Positions 25,958 to 34,828 of a DNA stretch of 63,405 bases are shown here, in pieces (the first letter of the stretch is position 1; every line of letters starts with the position of its first letter). This DNA comes from an uncultured Collinsella sp. (lineage in GTDB: Bacteria > Actinomycetota > Coriobacteriia > Coriobacteriales > Coriobacteriaceae), in NCBI GenBank assembly GCA_900757205.1, contig CAAENA010000027.1, positions 1-63,405 on the forward strand, in the 5' to 3' direction. The notes beneath the pieces are model-generated. The model was given only the letters and a program-made list of their open reading frames with translations. It made no database searches and had not been told where the DNA came from. A program made the position numbers and the translations under genes.

Positions 25958-26583
25958 GGCTCATAGTTGTCGACGACGACCGCTTGGTAGTCGATTCGCT
26001 CAAGATTATCCTGGGCGTCCAGCCGCAGATCGAAGTGGTGGGCACCGGCGCCAACGGCAACGACGCGGTGGCACTCTACGCCGAGCACGCGCCCGATATC
26101 GCGCTGCTCGACATTCAGATGCCGGGGCGCGACGGCCTTTCGGCGGCGCGCGAAATCCTTGAGCACGACCCCGCGGCACGCGTGGTGTTTCTGACGACAT
26201 TCTCGGATGACGAGTACATTGTATCGGCGCTCAAGCTGGGCGCCCGCGGCTACCTGATTAAAACCGATGTCGCCGTCATTCCCCCGGCGTTGGCGCAAGT
26301 CATGGACGGCAAACGCGTGCTCGAAGGTAAGGCGATCGAAGATGTTGACTTTGACGGGATGGGCGACAAGACGGGCACGCCCCGCCGGCCCGCAGCCTTT
26401 GCCAGCCTGACCGACCGCGAGTTCGAAGTCGCCGAGCTCATCGCCCGCGGCCTCGATAACAAGGAGATTGCCGCCACGGCTTATATGGGAGAAGGCACGG
26501 TACGCAACCACATCAGCTCGATCCTGGCCAAAATGGGCCTGCGCAACCGCACCCAAATCGCCATCGCCTACCTGCGGGGGTAA
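25954..26583 (+). CDS. NarL/FixJ-type response regulator
   Basis: Regulator of 209 residues: receiver domain (about 1-120) with acidic pocket DDDR, phospho-acceptor ALLDIQMPG, T in FLTTFS and K in LIKTDV; then a LuxR-type HTH (LTDREFEVAELIARGLDNKE, VRNHISSILAKMGLRNR). It overlaps the kinase by 4 bp and probably activates the divergent ABC-2 operon. Confidence 0.94.
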   Translation: MRLIVVDDDRLVVDSLKIILGVQPQIEVVGTGANGNDAVALYAEHAPDIALLDIQMPGRDGLSAAREILEHDPAARVVFLTTFSDDEYIVSALKLGARGYLIKTDVAVIPPALAQVMDGKRVLEGKAIEDVDFDGMGDKTGTPRRPAAFASLTDREFEVAELIARGLDNKEIAATAYMGEGTVRNHISSILAKMGLRNRTQIAIAYLRG

Positions 26584-26643
26584 TTACCCAACGGTCGACC
26601 GCTCCGGCATAGCAAAATGGCTGCCATCGATTTAATGCCATTT

Positions 26644-26797
26644 CAAAACTATGCCGGTTTACGGGGCTAAACTCAGGACCCCCATCCATACCCGCGTTTT
26701 CTGCAAAATGACGGCTCGTCTACCTGCGGTTTTATTTTCACGAATATCGGCATGGTTGGGGACTCGTGACTCAGCCCCGTAAACCGGCATAGTTTTG
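26644..26797. repeat. Hairpin element A1 (154 bp, 25-bp perfect terminal inverted repeats)
   Basis: Arms 26644-26668 and 26773-26797 are exact inverted repeats starting CAAAACTATGCCGG. The stem continues imperfectly inward (GGACCCCCATCCATACC against the complement of CATGGTTGGGGAC), and the centre carries CTACCTGCGGTTTT. Copy A2 has a T-A to A-T change in the arm that is compensated on the other side. Confidence 0.85.
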
Positions 26798-26840
26798 TTT
26801 GAACGGTCCTGCGCGAACGCACCCACCAGCCGCGTGGGGC

Positions 26841-26880
26841 CAAAAATGATCCGTTTTCCTCCGTCCCCGGGAGATCATTT
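26841..26880. repeat. Short repeat C1
   Basis: A 40-bp segment with the core ATCCGTTTTCCTCCGTCCCC and flanks AAATGATC ... GATCATTT, which are inverted. Related copies occur at 33951-33990 and 34192-34225. Confidence 0.75.
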
Positions 26881-26891
26881 GGCGGCGCCAA

Positions 26892-27048
26892 CCACGAAAT
26901 CGGCCCATCTACTACGTTTGACTCGATACCCCCAACCATACCCCCGTTTTCCAGAAAATCGCAGGCGTTCTACCTGCGGTTTTGTTTTCGCTTTTTTGGC
27001 ATGCTTGGGGGTAAGGGACTAAACGTAGTAGATGGGCCGATTTCGTGG
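26892..27048. repeat. Hairpin element B1 (157 bp, 28-bp perfect terminal inverted repeats)
   Basis: Arms 26892-26919 and 27021-27048 are perfect inverted repeats containing GGCCCATCTACTACGTTT. The inner stem pairs TACCCCCAA with TTGGGGGTA, and the apex has GCAGG-GTTCTA-CCTGC followed by TTTTGTTTT. The inner 95 bp resembles that of A1, though the arms differ. Confidence 0.85.
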
Positions 27049-27076
27049 CGGCCCTTCCTCCCCTGCGCACAAAAGT

Positions 27077-27111
27077 GCCGCCACGGAGAAGGGAGACGTC
27101 TCCGTGGCGGC
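27077..27111 (-). terminator. Terminator hairpin downstream of the adhesin gene
   Basis: 13-bp perfect stem (27077-27089 with 27099-27111); on the minus strand it is followed by CTTTTG. It is the second of two hairpins after the stop. Confidence 0.65.
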
Positions 27112-27156
27112 TGGGGATGGGGGGGGTGGGGGCTATGTTCTGGCTCCCCGCCGGCC

Positions 27157-27180
27157 GCCCGGGGCCTTTTGGCCCCGGGC
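27157..27180 (-). terminator. GC-rich hairpin immediately 3' of the adhesin stop
   Basis: Perfect 10-bp stem GCCCGGGGCC/GGCCCCGGGC with a TTTT loop, 13 bp after the stop. It lacks its own T run, but together with the next hairpin it likely ends transcription. Confidence 0.6.
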
Positions 27181-27193
27181 GCTACCAGCGTGC

Positions 27194-30100
27194 CTAGCGC
27201 TTACGGATACCCCAGACCAGGGCTCCGACGCCGGCCATGGCAATAACAAATGCCATGAGCAGTGCAGCGGCCTGCTGGTCACCCGTGGTGGGAAGGAAAC
27301 CCTTGACCGTCTTGACGATGTTCGTCACGGTCTTGGGCGTGCCGGGGTCGGGCGTCGGCGTAGGGGTCTCGGGCTTCTTGTACGTGTTGTTGAACACGAT
27401 ACCCTCGACGCTCTTGTCGCCCTTGGTAAAGGCGACGTTCGCCTTGAGGCTGCCCTCGCCGTCGTCGACCACGTTGACGGTCGCGGTAAAGACGGACTTG
27501 TCATAGGTCATACCGGCCTCGTCGCCCTTGACCTCGCTGATGGTGTAGACGTACGTACCAGGCTCGTCGTACTCGAACTTGTCGAAGTTGATCTTGCCGT
27601 CGGCATCGTTGGTGACGGTGGACTCGACGTCCTCGCCAACGAGCTTAAAGCTAAACTCGTCCTTCTTGAGCTCGCGTCCCTCGAGCACCTTGATGGCGCC
27701 GATGGAGACCTGCGTGGGCATGGCGTGATACTTGTTGGTAAAGCCAGCCGACTCGGTGGTTCCCTCGAGCTTGTGCGTCGCGGTCAGCGTGCCGTCGCCA
27801 TTGTCGGAGACGGTGGTCACGACGGTGTAGGTCGTACCGTCATAGGTGACGCCCTTGTACAGGCCGAGCGCGTTGGGACAAGCCTCGCGCAGCGTGTACG
27901 TGTGCGTGCCGGGCGCCTCGTAGCGGATCGGGCCCAGCGTAACGTTGCCGCTGGCGTCGTTGGTGCCACTAGCGACAGTCACGCCGTCCTCGAGCAGCTC
28001 AAACGTGAACTCGCCAGCTGCAAGGTCGCGACCGGTCAGACGCTTTACCGTCTTGACCTGATCGGTCACGACAGAATCGGTGGGCGTCACGCTGTAGGTG
28101 TTGGTGAACGTGAAGGCCGCACCGTCGTCGCCGTTGCGCACGACACTCAGGTGTCCGGCACGGTCGTCAGTCACGGTGTAGGAAACCTTGCGCGCGGTGT
28201 TGGCGTCGTTAGTCACGCCAGGGGCGCTACCGGACTCGGTCACCGTGTAGGTAAAGGTGTGCGAGCGCGGAGCGATGGGAGCCGCGGGCTCGGACTCGTC
28301 GCTGGGCTCGTCGGCGTTGGTATCAGCGTCGGCGTCGGCCTCTTCAGCCTCTGCCTCGTCGGCCTCGGCCTCGTCAGCTTCGTCTGCCTCGACCTTATCG
28401 GTCGCATCGTCCGTCACGCCCAGGGCGCGGTTGAGGTCCTCGAGCGTAAAGTGAATCTTGCCAAAGTCCACGTTGCCGGCCGCGTCGTTGGTCACGGTTG
28501 TGTGCTCGGGCATCGGGGCGCCAGCCTCGTCGGCAGCCACGGTAAAGGTGAACTTGCCCGCGATATCGGCCGGGGTTAGGCCCTCGGCGGCCTGGAGCTT
28601 CTTGGTACCGGCGAGTGCGGCATCCGCAGCCTCGGCGCCATAGACGTTCTCGAACACGGGCTCGGTGCCACCGTAGTCGGGCTTCGCCGTCAGGGTTCCG
28701 TCGCCGTTGTCGACAACGATGACCTTAAAGCTAAAGCTCGGCTTCGCGGCGGTAATGCCCTGGTCGGCCAGCAAGTTCGTGTACTCGAACGCCGTGTAGC
28801 TGATGGTCCACATAAGCTTGCCGTCTGCGTCGGTGCGGATGGCACGCCCGGCGCTCACCAGGTTGGCGAGCATCTCGGTGTCGTAATGCAGCCATCCAAA
28901 GCTCACCTGACCATTGAAGTTGGTAACGCACGTACCATCGATGGCTTCCGTCTCGCCCGCGTAGGCGATGCCAAAGTAGAACTCGCCGTTGGCCATCGGA
29001 CGACCGGTCAGCTTCTTGGTGGCAACGACCTTGGCAGGAGTACCCGGGCTATCGGTCGATGCACTATAGCTGTTGCGGAACGGGACCACAGCGCTCTCGA
29101 CCGCGCTGGCACCGGTCTTGTACTCGGTGGGCAGCGTGCCCTCGGGACCGCCGGAAACGGTCGTGGTGGCAGTGAGCGTGCCGGCGCCATCGTCGGCGAT
29201 GGCGATCGTCACGGTGCGGACAGCCTCGTCGTAGGTGTAACCGGGCTGGCCATCGTTCTTCTCGGCAACGGTGTATGTAAAGGTCTTGCCGGCGTCAGTC
29301 TGCGTAAACTTGACCTCCTTGCCGGCCAGAATGTCAATCAGGCCGACGGTTCCCTCTGCCGCTGCAGGGGACTGGAAGTTGTTGGCGCCGTTGTACAGGC
29401 CGAGCGCATTGGCCGAAGCCTCGTCGGCGGGCGTCACGGTAAAGGTAAACTGGCCCTCGGTCATGGGACGTCCGGAGAGGGTCTTGCTGAGCTTAAGGCC
29501 GCCGGCCGCGGCGTAATCGAGCTCAGTGTGGTACTTGTTGGTAAAGCGTCCATTTTCCTTCTTGGTGACGTTGGCGATCAGCTTGCCCTCGCCGTTCTCG
29601 GTCACGGTCACCTCGGCGGTCGCGACACGGGAGTCATACGTCATGCCGGCCGCGTTGCCCGCGTTCTCGCGGATCTCGTACTTATAGGTTCCAGCAGCCG
29701 TGTAGCGAATCATGCCGAACTTGATGGCGGCGATGCCGTCCTTCGCGTCCTTCTTGCTCACGGTTACGGTTGCGGGATCGGGCAGCGGGGTGCCTTCGGG
29801 GGCGGTGATGGTAAAGCTGAACTTGTCCCCATCCGTCCAGTCGCGGCCGTCAATGGCCTTGCTCAGGCCAAAGTCAACCTCGGTCTCGAGCGGGGTCACG
29901 CTGTAGGTGTTCTCGAACTTAATGCTCTGAACGTCCTCGGCGCCCTTCAGCTCGTGCTTTGCCTCGAGCGTGCCGTCGCCCTTGTCGGTAATGGTGGTCA
30001 CGATGGTGTAGGTCTTGTCGTCGTAGGTGATGCCCTTGCTAGTGGTTCCACCGTTGGCCTCGCGCAGCGTGTAGGTGTGCTTGCCGGCCTTGGTGTACTT

Positions 30101-33100
30101 CACGGCGTTCATCGTGATCTTGCCTTCGGCATTGTTGGTGCCGGTGGCGACGACCTTGGCGTCCTCGCCCTCGCCCTCGACGAGCTCGAAGGAGAACTCG
30201 CCGTCCTTGAGGTTGCGCCCGGTCAGGGACTTGGTCGCGGTGATCCGGTCGGTGACGCTGAACTCGCCAGGATTCGGCTTGTAGCTGTTGCTGAACTTCG
30301 CCTCGTCGGCGCCCTTCAGCTCATGTTTCGCCTCGAGCTCACCCTTGCCGTTGTCGGTGACGGTCGTCTCGATGGTGTAGGTCTTGCCGTCGTAGGTGAT
30401 GCCGTTGCCGGCGTCGCCCGGGACCTCGCGCAGCGTGTAGGTATGCTTGCCGGGCTCGTTGTAGGTGATCTCGCTCATCGTGATCTTGCCGTCGGCATTG
30501 TTGGTGCCGGTGGCGACGACCTTGTCGCCCTCGCGGAGCTCGAAGGAGAACTCGCCCTCAGCCATGTCGCGCCCGGTCAGGTACTTGGTTGCCTTGATCT
30601 TGTCGGTAACGCTGGAATCCTTGGGCGTCACGTTGTAGGCGTTCTCAAAGGTCGCCTTCTCGTCGTTCTGCAGCTTGTGCTCCACGCTGAGGGTGCCGTC
30701 GCCGTTGTCCTTGACGATGGTCACGATGGTGTACTCAGCGGTGCTGTAAGTAATGCCGTTTTCGGTGGCGCCGGCCTTGGTCTCGCGCAGCGTGTAGGCG
30801 TGCTTGCCGGGCTCGTTGTAGGTGATCTTGTCCATCGTGATCTTGCCGTCGGCCGCATTGGTGCCCCTGGCGACGACCTTGTTACCCTCGACGAGCTCGA
30901 AGGAGAACTCGCCTTCCTTGAGGTCGCGGCCTGTCAGGGTCTTGGTCGCGGTGATCTGGTCGGTGACGCTGGACTTATTCGGGGCAGTGTTGTACTTGTT
31001 CTCAAAGCGTGCCGGCTTGGTGCCCTCGAGCGCATGGGTCACCTTAAGCGTGCCGTCGCCGTTGTCGATGACGCTCGTCTTGATGGTGTAGTTCGTCTTA
31101 TCGTACGTAATCCCGTTGCTCAGCCCCGCCTCGTTGGGGAGCTTCTCGCGCAGCGTGTAGGTGTGATTGCCAGGCTTATCGTAAGTGATTTTGTCCATGG
31201 CAATCGTGCCGTCGGCAGCGTTAGTGCCCTTGGCGACGACCTTGTTACCCTCGACGAGCTCGAAGGAGAACTCGCCCTCCTTGAGGTCGCGCCCGGTCAG
31301 GACCTTGGTCGCAGTGATCTGGTCCTCGACAGGCTTCACGCTATAGGTGTTCTTGAACTCGGTCTCGCCCGAGGTCTTTTCAACGTCGGCCTTAAGCTCG
31401 CCCTTGGCGTTAACCGTCACAGTCACCTTGAACGTGGCAACGTTCTTGCTGTAGGTAATGCCACCGGCGTCGCCCTTGACCTCGCGGACCTCATAGGTGT
31501 ACTCGCCCGGCTCGGCATAAGTAATCTTGCCAAAGTTAATGGCTGCCTTGCCCTTGTCGAGATCGGCATTGGTCACAGTTACGATCGCGGGGTCGGGCAT
31601 CGGGGCATTGTTGTCGGACGTCGCGGAGAGCTCAAACTCAAACGCATCCGTATCCGCCCACTTGCGGCCCTCGAGCACCTTGGTCAGACCAAAGTCAGTC
31701 TTGGTATCCACCGTTGCCGGCTTGGTTGCAAGGCTAAAGACGATCTTGCCGTTGTTGCCCAGGTGCGAATGCACGTGCGTGGAAGTCGCAACGGAGGAAA
31801 GGTCATTCCACCTGGGGTTAAGCACGTCGGGCGCGGTCTCGGTCTTGTTGCCGTTCGCCTCCACATCGTCCTTGGTGGTATGCAGTTGGTCGATATAGGC
31901 CAAGCGCGCGGTTCCCTTATTAAAGGACCAATAGCCGTCATCTTTGACCAGAGCGCCGTCGTAGCTGGCGATCTCGTGCCCCTCAAACTCCACAACGGCA
32001 TAGTCGTCCTTCGGCTTGCCGTTTGCGCCCATCGCCACAAACTCGTCTTTGTAGTAATAGACGTCGTTGCCCTGCGGCTTTACCGTCGCGCGCTGGGTGC
32101 ATTCCTTGTCCGTGTAGATAGGCGTGATTTTTTGGAAGTAATAGTAGCTGTTGGTATCGGCGGGCTCAAACTCGGCGACAACATCGCCCAGCTCGCCGCC
32201 CGACCACTTGTTGGCTAGGAAGTAGACCGTCTGGTTATCGGCACCCTTATGTTTCTCGATATACTTCTTGAGTCCGTCATCGGGCGCAAACAGGTTGTTA
32301 CGCGCGGCGTCCTTGACGCTCGAGGTGTATTTAATCTGAATAGGCTTGATGTCATTGAGCGACGTGCGCTCAAAGATCCCGTTTTCCATGTCCACGTGAT
32401 AGCGGATCAGCGGAATCAGCGATGCGGGAATCTTGACCGTCACGATATCGCCCTGCTGCGCGTTGGCAGAGCGCTCAACGGTGATAACCAGGTCCTTGGC
32501 CAAGCCCGAAAACTCGTACGTGTCCGTATTGCCCTTGGGGGTCTTGGTCGCCTTATCAAAGGTGACGCCATTAATCTGAGCACTGACAAACGTATCGACC
32601 TGCATGAAGTCGCCCAGCTCATCACTGAAGGTGATGTAGCCGGACTTGCTCTCGTCGTAACCATCCTCGATCTGAGTGGGAGAGCCCTTGCCCGAGGTGA
32701 TAGAGCTCGAGATATCATCAAACACCTTCTTGAGCTCATCGGCTTTCGACGCAGCCTTGTAGAAATCGGAATTCTCGGTGCGCTTACCAAGCTTATTGGT
32801 TGTGTAGGACGTGGCGTTTGGATAGTTGCTCGACACGGCGTGCATGAACTTGTTTTCGTCGCTCGTCCAGTAGTCCGTAGGATCGTCAGCGGGATTCGCA
32901 CCATCAAAGATGCCGATGGTGTAGACCGTAGCGCCTTTCCCCTTCATTTTCTTGGCGGCGGCTATGGCATTATCGGCAACCGTAGAGTTAAAGTTCCTGG
33001 AGTCTGTGGGCGTGCCGTCCGTAAAGAACACAACTACCTTCTGGGCATCCTCGCGGCCCGACATGTCGCGAGCAAGTTCAAGGCCGTAATCAGCCCGCGT

Positions 33101-33775
33101 GGCACCGGCAGGTTCGATGTAGCCGACCGTATTCTTAAGTTCCGTCGCAGCGCTATCGACACACGGCGTCAGGCTCTTCATGGTCTGCGAGTAGTTGTGC
33201 GTGTATCCCTGACGATCGCGATACGTATCGTTGCCGATCTCGTTTTTCTTTGCACCCGAAAACTTAACGATGGCAACCTGATGCCGCTTATTCGTATCTT
33301 TAATGCTCTTGTTTTGCTCGGCGATGGTGTCGATAAAGGAACTGGCAGCTGCCTTGAGTGCGTCGATACGTTTGGTCGAATCGCTGTCACCCATGTCATC
33401 ATCCATCGACCCGGAGGCATCAAGCACCATCACGATATCGAGCGGTTTAGTGACCAGCGACGTTGTGTCAGAAGTCGAAGACATCGTGGAGAGCGTTGTC
33501 ACAAAGTCGGACTTTTCGTCCTCTGCGGGCTCGACCGTCTTGTCCGTCCAGATTCGGCCTACATAACGTGTCGTCTGGTCCTGCTCGCCGCCCGACGCCC
33601 AGTATTGCCAGCGGCCGGTAGTGTCGGGGTCGACTATCTTTTTGCTCGCCGTCGGTCCGTCCATTCCGGTGCTGGACCTGGCGTTGGCCTCGGGCAGCAT
33701 GGCAAATGCTGCAGCCGGCAACACAAGCACTACGGCAAGTATCACCGCCAAGAGACCCCTCGTGTACTTACTCAT
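27194..33775 (-). CDS. LPxTG-anchored adhesin with vWA domain and eleven pilin-type repeats
   Basis: Giant cell-wall protein of 2,193 residues. Signal peptide 1-30 (RGLLAVILAVVLVLPAAAFA); a von Willebrand A domain from about 110 with an intact MIDAS (VLDASGSMDD); then about eleven tandem beta domains of 100-140 residues of the streptococcal pilin isopeptide type, with repeated units such as ATKTLTGRDLKEGEFSFELV and a GxHxYTLRE segment containing the Glu that promotes Lys-Asn crosslinks. The end is LPTTG, a hydrophobic helix and RKR, a sortase signal. No sortase is in the window. One domain is interrupted by an acidic Glu-Ala-Asp run. Start ATG 33775 follows AAGGGAG. Role in host or mucin binding is inferred from domain type. 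Confidence 0.95.
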   Translation of the reverse strand: MSKYTRGLLAVILAVVLVLPAAAFAMLPEANARSSTGMDGPTASKKIVDPDTTGRWQYWASGGEQDQTTRYVGRIWTDKTVEPAEDEKSDFVTTLSTMSSTSDTTSLVTKPLDIVMVLDASGSMDDDMGDSDSTKRIDALKAAASSFIDTIAEQNKSIKDTNKRHQVAIVKFSGAKKNEIGNDTYRDRQGYTHNYSQTMKSLTPCVDSAATELKNTVGYIEPAGATRADYGLELARDMSGREDAQKVVVFFTDGTPTDSRNFNSTVADNAIAAAKKMKGKGATVYTIGIFDGANPADDPTDYWTSDENKFMHAVSSNYPNATSYTTNKLGKRTENSDFYKAASKADELKKVFDDISSSITSGKGSPTQIEDGYDESKSGYITFSDELGDFMQVDTFVSAQINGVTFDKATKTPKGNTDTYEFSGLAKDLVITVERSANAQQGDIVTVKIPASLIPLIRYHVDMENGIFERTSLNDIKPIQIKYTSSVKDAARNNLFAPDDGLKKYIEKHKGADNQTVYFLANKWSGGELGDVVAEFEPADTNSYYYFQKITPIYTDKECTQRATVKPQGNDVYYYKDEFVAMGANGKPKDDYAVVEFEGHEIASYDGALVKDDGYWSFNKGTARLAYIDQLHTTKDDVEANGNKTETAPDVLNPRWNDLSSVATSTHVHSHLGNNGKIVFSLATKPATVDTKTDFGLTKVLEGRKWADTDAFEFELSATSDNNAPMPDPAIVTVTNADLDKGKAAINFGKITYAEPGEYTYEVREVKGDAGGITYSKNVATFKVTVTVNAKGELKADVEKTSGETEFKNTYSVKPVEDQITATKVLTGRDLKEGEFSFELVEGNKVVAKGTNAADGTIAMDKITYDKPGNHTYTLREKLPNEAGLSNGITYDKTNYTIKTSVIDNGDGTLKVTHALEGTKPARFENKYNTAPNKSSVTDQITATKTLTGRDLKEGEFSFELVEGNKVVARGTNAADGKITMDKITYNEPGKHAYTLRETKAGATENGITYSTAEYTIVTIVKDNGDGTLSVEHKLQNDEKATFENAYNVTPKDSSVTDKIKATKYLTGRDMAEGEFSFELREGDKVVATGTNNADGKITMSEITYNEPGKHTYTLREVPGDAGNGITYDGKTYTIETTVTDNGKGELEAKHELKGADEAKFSNSYKPNPGEFSVTDRITATKSLTGRNLKDGEFSFELVEGEGEDAKVVATGTNNAEGKITMNAVKYTKAGKHTYTLREANGGTTSKGITYDDKTYTIVTTITDKGDGTLEAKHELKGAEDVQSIKFENTYSVTPLETEVDFGLSKAIDGRDWTDGDKFSFTITAPEGTPLPDPATVTVSKKDAKDGIAAIKFGMIRYTAAGTYKYEIRENAGNAAGMTYDSRVATAEVTVTENGEGKLIANVTKKENGRFTNKYHTELDYAAAGGLKLSKTLSGRPMTEGQFTFTVTPADEASANALGLYNGANNFQSPAAAEGTVGLIDILAGKEVKFTQTDAGKTFTYTVAEKNDGQPGYTYDEAVRTVTIAIADDGAGTLTATTTVSGGPEGTLPTEYKTGASAVESAVVPFRNSYSASTDSPGTPAKVVATKKLTGRPMANGEFYFGIAYAGETEAIDGTCVTNFNGQVSFGWLHYDTEMLANLVSAGRAIRTDADGKLMWTISYTAFEYTNLLADQGITAAKPSFSFKVIVVDNGDGTLTAKPDYGGTEPVFENVYGAEAADAALAGTKKLQAAEGLTPADIAGKFTFTVAADEAGAPMPEHTTVTNDAAGNVDFGKIHFTLEDLNRALGVTDDATDKVEADEADEAEADEAEAEEADADADTNADEPSDESEPAAPIAPRSHTFTYTVTESGSAPGVTNDANTARKVSYTVTDDRAGHLSVVRNGDDGAAFTFTNTYSVTPTDSVVTDQVKTVKRLTGRDLAAGEFTFELLEDGVTVASGTNDASGNVTLGPIRYEAPGTHTYTLREACPNALGLYKGVTYDGTTYTVVTTVSDNGDGTLTATHKLEGTTESAGFTNKYHAMPTQVSIGAIKVLEGRELKKDEFSFKLVGEDVESTVTNDADGKINFDKFEYDEPGTYVYTISEVKGDEAGMTYDKSVFTATVNVVDDGEGSLKANVAFTKGDKSVEGIVFNNTYKKPETPTPTPDPGTPKTVTNIVKTVKGFLPTTGDQQAAALLMAFVIAMAGVGALVWGIRKR

Positions 33776-33828
33776 CGCGTCTCCCTTCTCGCGGTCTCAG
33801 ACCTTGCATCAGCCTAAAGTTACGGAAT

Positions 33829-33908
33829 GAGACACAATTAGGGCAGGTGACACATGTTCCAGATTGTGTTTTGGGCGTGAGACAAATGTCTCACCAAAGT
33901 TGAGACAC
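33829..33908 (-). promoter_or_regulatory. Cluster of TGAGAC half-sites upstream of the adhesin
   Basis: TGAGAC occurs at 33829, 33878 and 33901 and as its complement at 33888, the middle two forming the palindrome GTGAGAC-AAAT-GTCTCAC (33877-33894). The cluster is 55-130 bp upstream of the start codon and looks like an operator. Confidence 0.5.
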
Positions 33909-33950
33909 GGCGTTTTCGCAGGAAAACGGGTGCGACTCGAGCCATCAGGC

Positions 33951-33990
33951 AAAAATGACCCGTTTTCCTCCGTCCCCGGGGGATCAATTG
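33951..33990. repeat. Short repeat C2
   Basis: Second copy of the C repeat (core ACCCGTTTTCCTCCGTCCCC). Its CCCGTTTTCC pairs with GGAAAACGGG at 33921-33930. Confidence 0.7.
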
Positions 33991-34010
33991 GTGGTGCTCG
34001 CCTCAAAACT

Positions 34011-34148
34011 GGCCCATCTACTACGTTTGACCCGATACCCCTGACCATAGCCGCGTTTCATGAAAAACCGCAGGCATTTTACCTGCGGTTTTGTTTTTGC
34101 GTTGTTCGTTATGGTTGAGGGTAGCGGCCTAAACGTAGTAGATGGGCC
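34011..34148. repeat. Hairpin element B2 (138 bp, 18-bp core arms)
   Basis: Arms 34011-34028 and 34131-34148 are exact inverted repeats (GGCCCATCTACTACGTTT), shared with B1. The outer flanks are mixed: the left side has CAAAACT, as in A elements, and the right side ATTTCGTGG, as in B1. The apex has CCGCAGG-CATTTTA-CCTGCGG followed by TTTTGTTTTTG. Confidence 0.85.
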
Positions 34149-34191
34149 CATTTCGTGGCAGACGGGTCACGCGGCAGCCCTCGCAAGGCCA

Positions 34192-34225
34192 AAATGATCC
34201 GTTTCCCTCTGTCCACGGGAGATCA
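34192..34225. repeat. Short repeat C3
   Basis: Degenerate third copy of the C repeat (ATGATCCGTTTCCCTCTGTC), between elements B2 and A2. Confidence 0.6.
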
Positions 34226-34252
34226 AGGGATGCTACGGATATGGTGGTATTT

Positions 34253-34406
34253 CAAAACTATGCCGGATTACGGGGCTAAAGTCGGGGCCCTCATCCATAC
34301 CTTCATTTTTTGAAAAACGGCAGGCTAATTACCTGAGGTTTTGTTTTTGCGATTTTCTGTATGGTCGGAGGTTCGCTATCCAGCCCCGTAATCCGGCATA
34401 GTTTTG
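34253..34406. repeat. Hairpin element A2 (154 bp, 25-bp perfect terminal inverted repeats)
   Basis: Arms 34253-34277 and 34382-34406 pair exactly. It is the same length as A1 and differs in the arm at 34267 (A) and 34392 (T), where A1 has T (26658) and A (26783). The apex has GGCAGG ... CCTGAGG then TTTTGTTTTTG. Confidence 0.85.
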
Positions 34407-34437
34407 TTCGCGGCGGCTCCACCGCTCGTTTAAGCGC

Positions 34438-34469
34438 GGGGCCGATGGGGCATTTGCCCCATCGGCCCC
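34438..34469 (-). terminator. Hairpin 3' of the ech operon
   Basis: 15-bp perfect stem of GGGGCCGATGGGGCA and its complement with a very short loop, 11 bp downstream of the last ech gene. It lacks a clear T run. Confidence 0.6.
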
Positions 34470-34479
34470 TATCCCAGCC

Positions 34480-34821
34480 CTATTCCGGTTTGGTTTCCAC
34501 CGTGGGAGTCTTGTCCGCTGCGACTGGAGTGCGGGCGGTGTCCATAGTCAGGCAGTGCTTGGGGCAGCTCTCGATGCACTCACCGCACACCACGCAGGCA
34601 TACGGGTCAATCGACCACGTTCCGCCCTTGCGATCGACCGCAAGTGCACCCGCCGGGCAACGGCGCGCGCACATGCCGCAGCAGATGAACACGTCCATAT
34701 CGTTGACGATATGCCCGCGCAGGCGCTCGGGTGCCGCGAGCTTCTCCTGCGGATAGCGCACCGTTACCGGCTGCTTGACCATAGAACCCAAGGCCGTCTT
34801 GGCAAATGTCAGCAAACTCAT
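34480..34821 (-). CDS. echF: Ech-type hydrogenase dicluster ferredoxin subunit
   Basis: Iron-sulfur subunit of 113 residues, the last gene of the ech operon. Two [4Fe-4S] motifs pass electrons to the hydrogenase. The second is regular, CVVCGECIESCP. The first reads FICCGMCARRCP: the usual first Cys of CxxCxxCxxxCP is Phe and a Cys stands two residues later, so ligand geometry at that cluster may differ. The rest (MSLLTFAKTALGSMVKQPVT) matches the short EchF/HyfH type. Seven bases separate it from echE. Confidence 0.87.
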   Translation of the reverse strand: MSLLTFAKTALGSMVKQPVTVRYPQEKLAAPERLRGHIVNDMDVFICCGMCARRCPAGALAVDRKGGTWSIDPYACVVCGECIESCPKHCLTMDTARTPVAADKTPTVETKPE

Positions 34822-34828
34822 GCCGTGC

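Larger units (their letters stand above)
26584..27193. other. Gene-free region with two hairpin elements
   Basis: About 610 bp with no credible gene. It holds element A1 (26644-26797), repeat C1 (26841-26880), element B1 (26892-27048), and two GC-rich hairpins that end the adhesin gene. Confidence 0.8.
33776..34479. other. Gene-free region upstream of the adhesin
   Basis: About 700 bp without a credible gene. It holds the adhesin promoter and a TGAGAC motif cluster, repeat C2 (33951-33990), element B2 (34011-34148), repeat C3 (34192-34225), element A2 (34253-34406) and the ech terminator hairpin. Confidence 0.8.

Noticed and set aside
28886..32218. Plus-strand open frame of 1,110 codons
   Set aside because: It is an antisense shadow of the repeated adhesin domains; its regularity only mirrors them.
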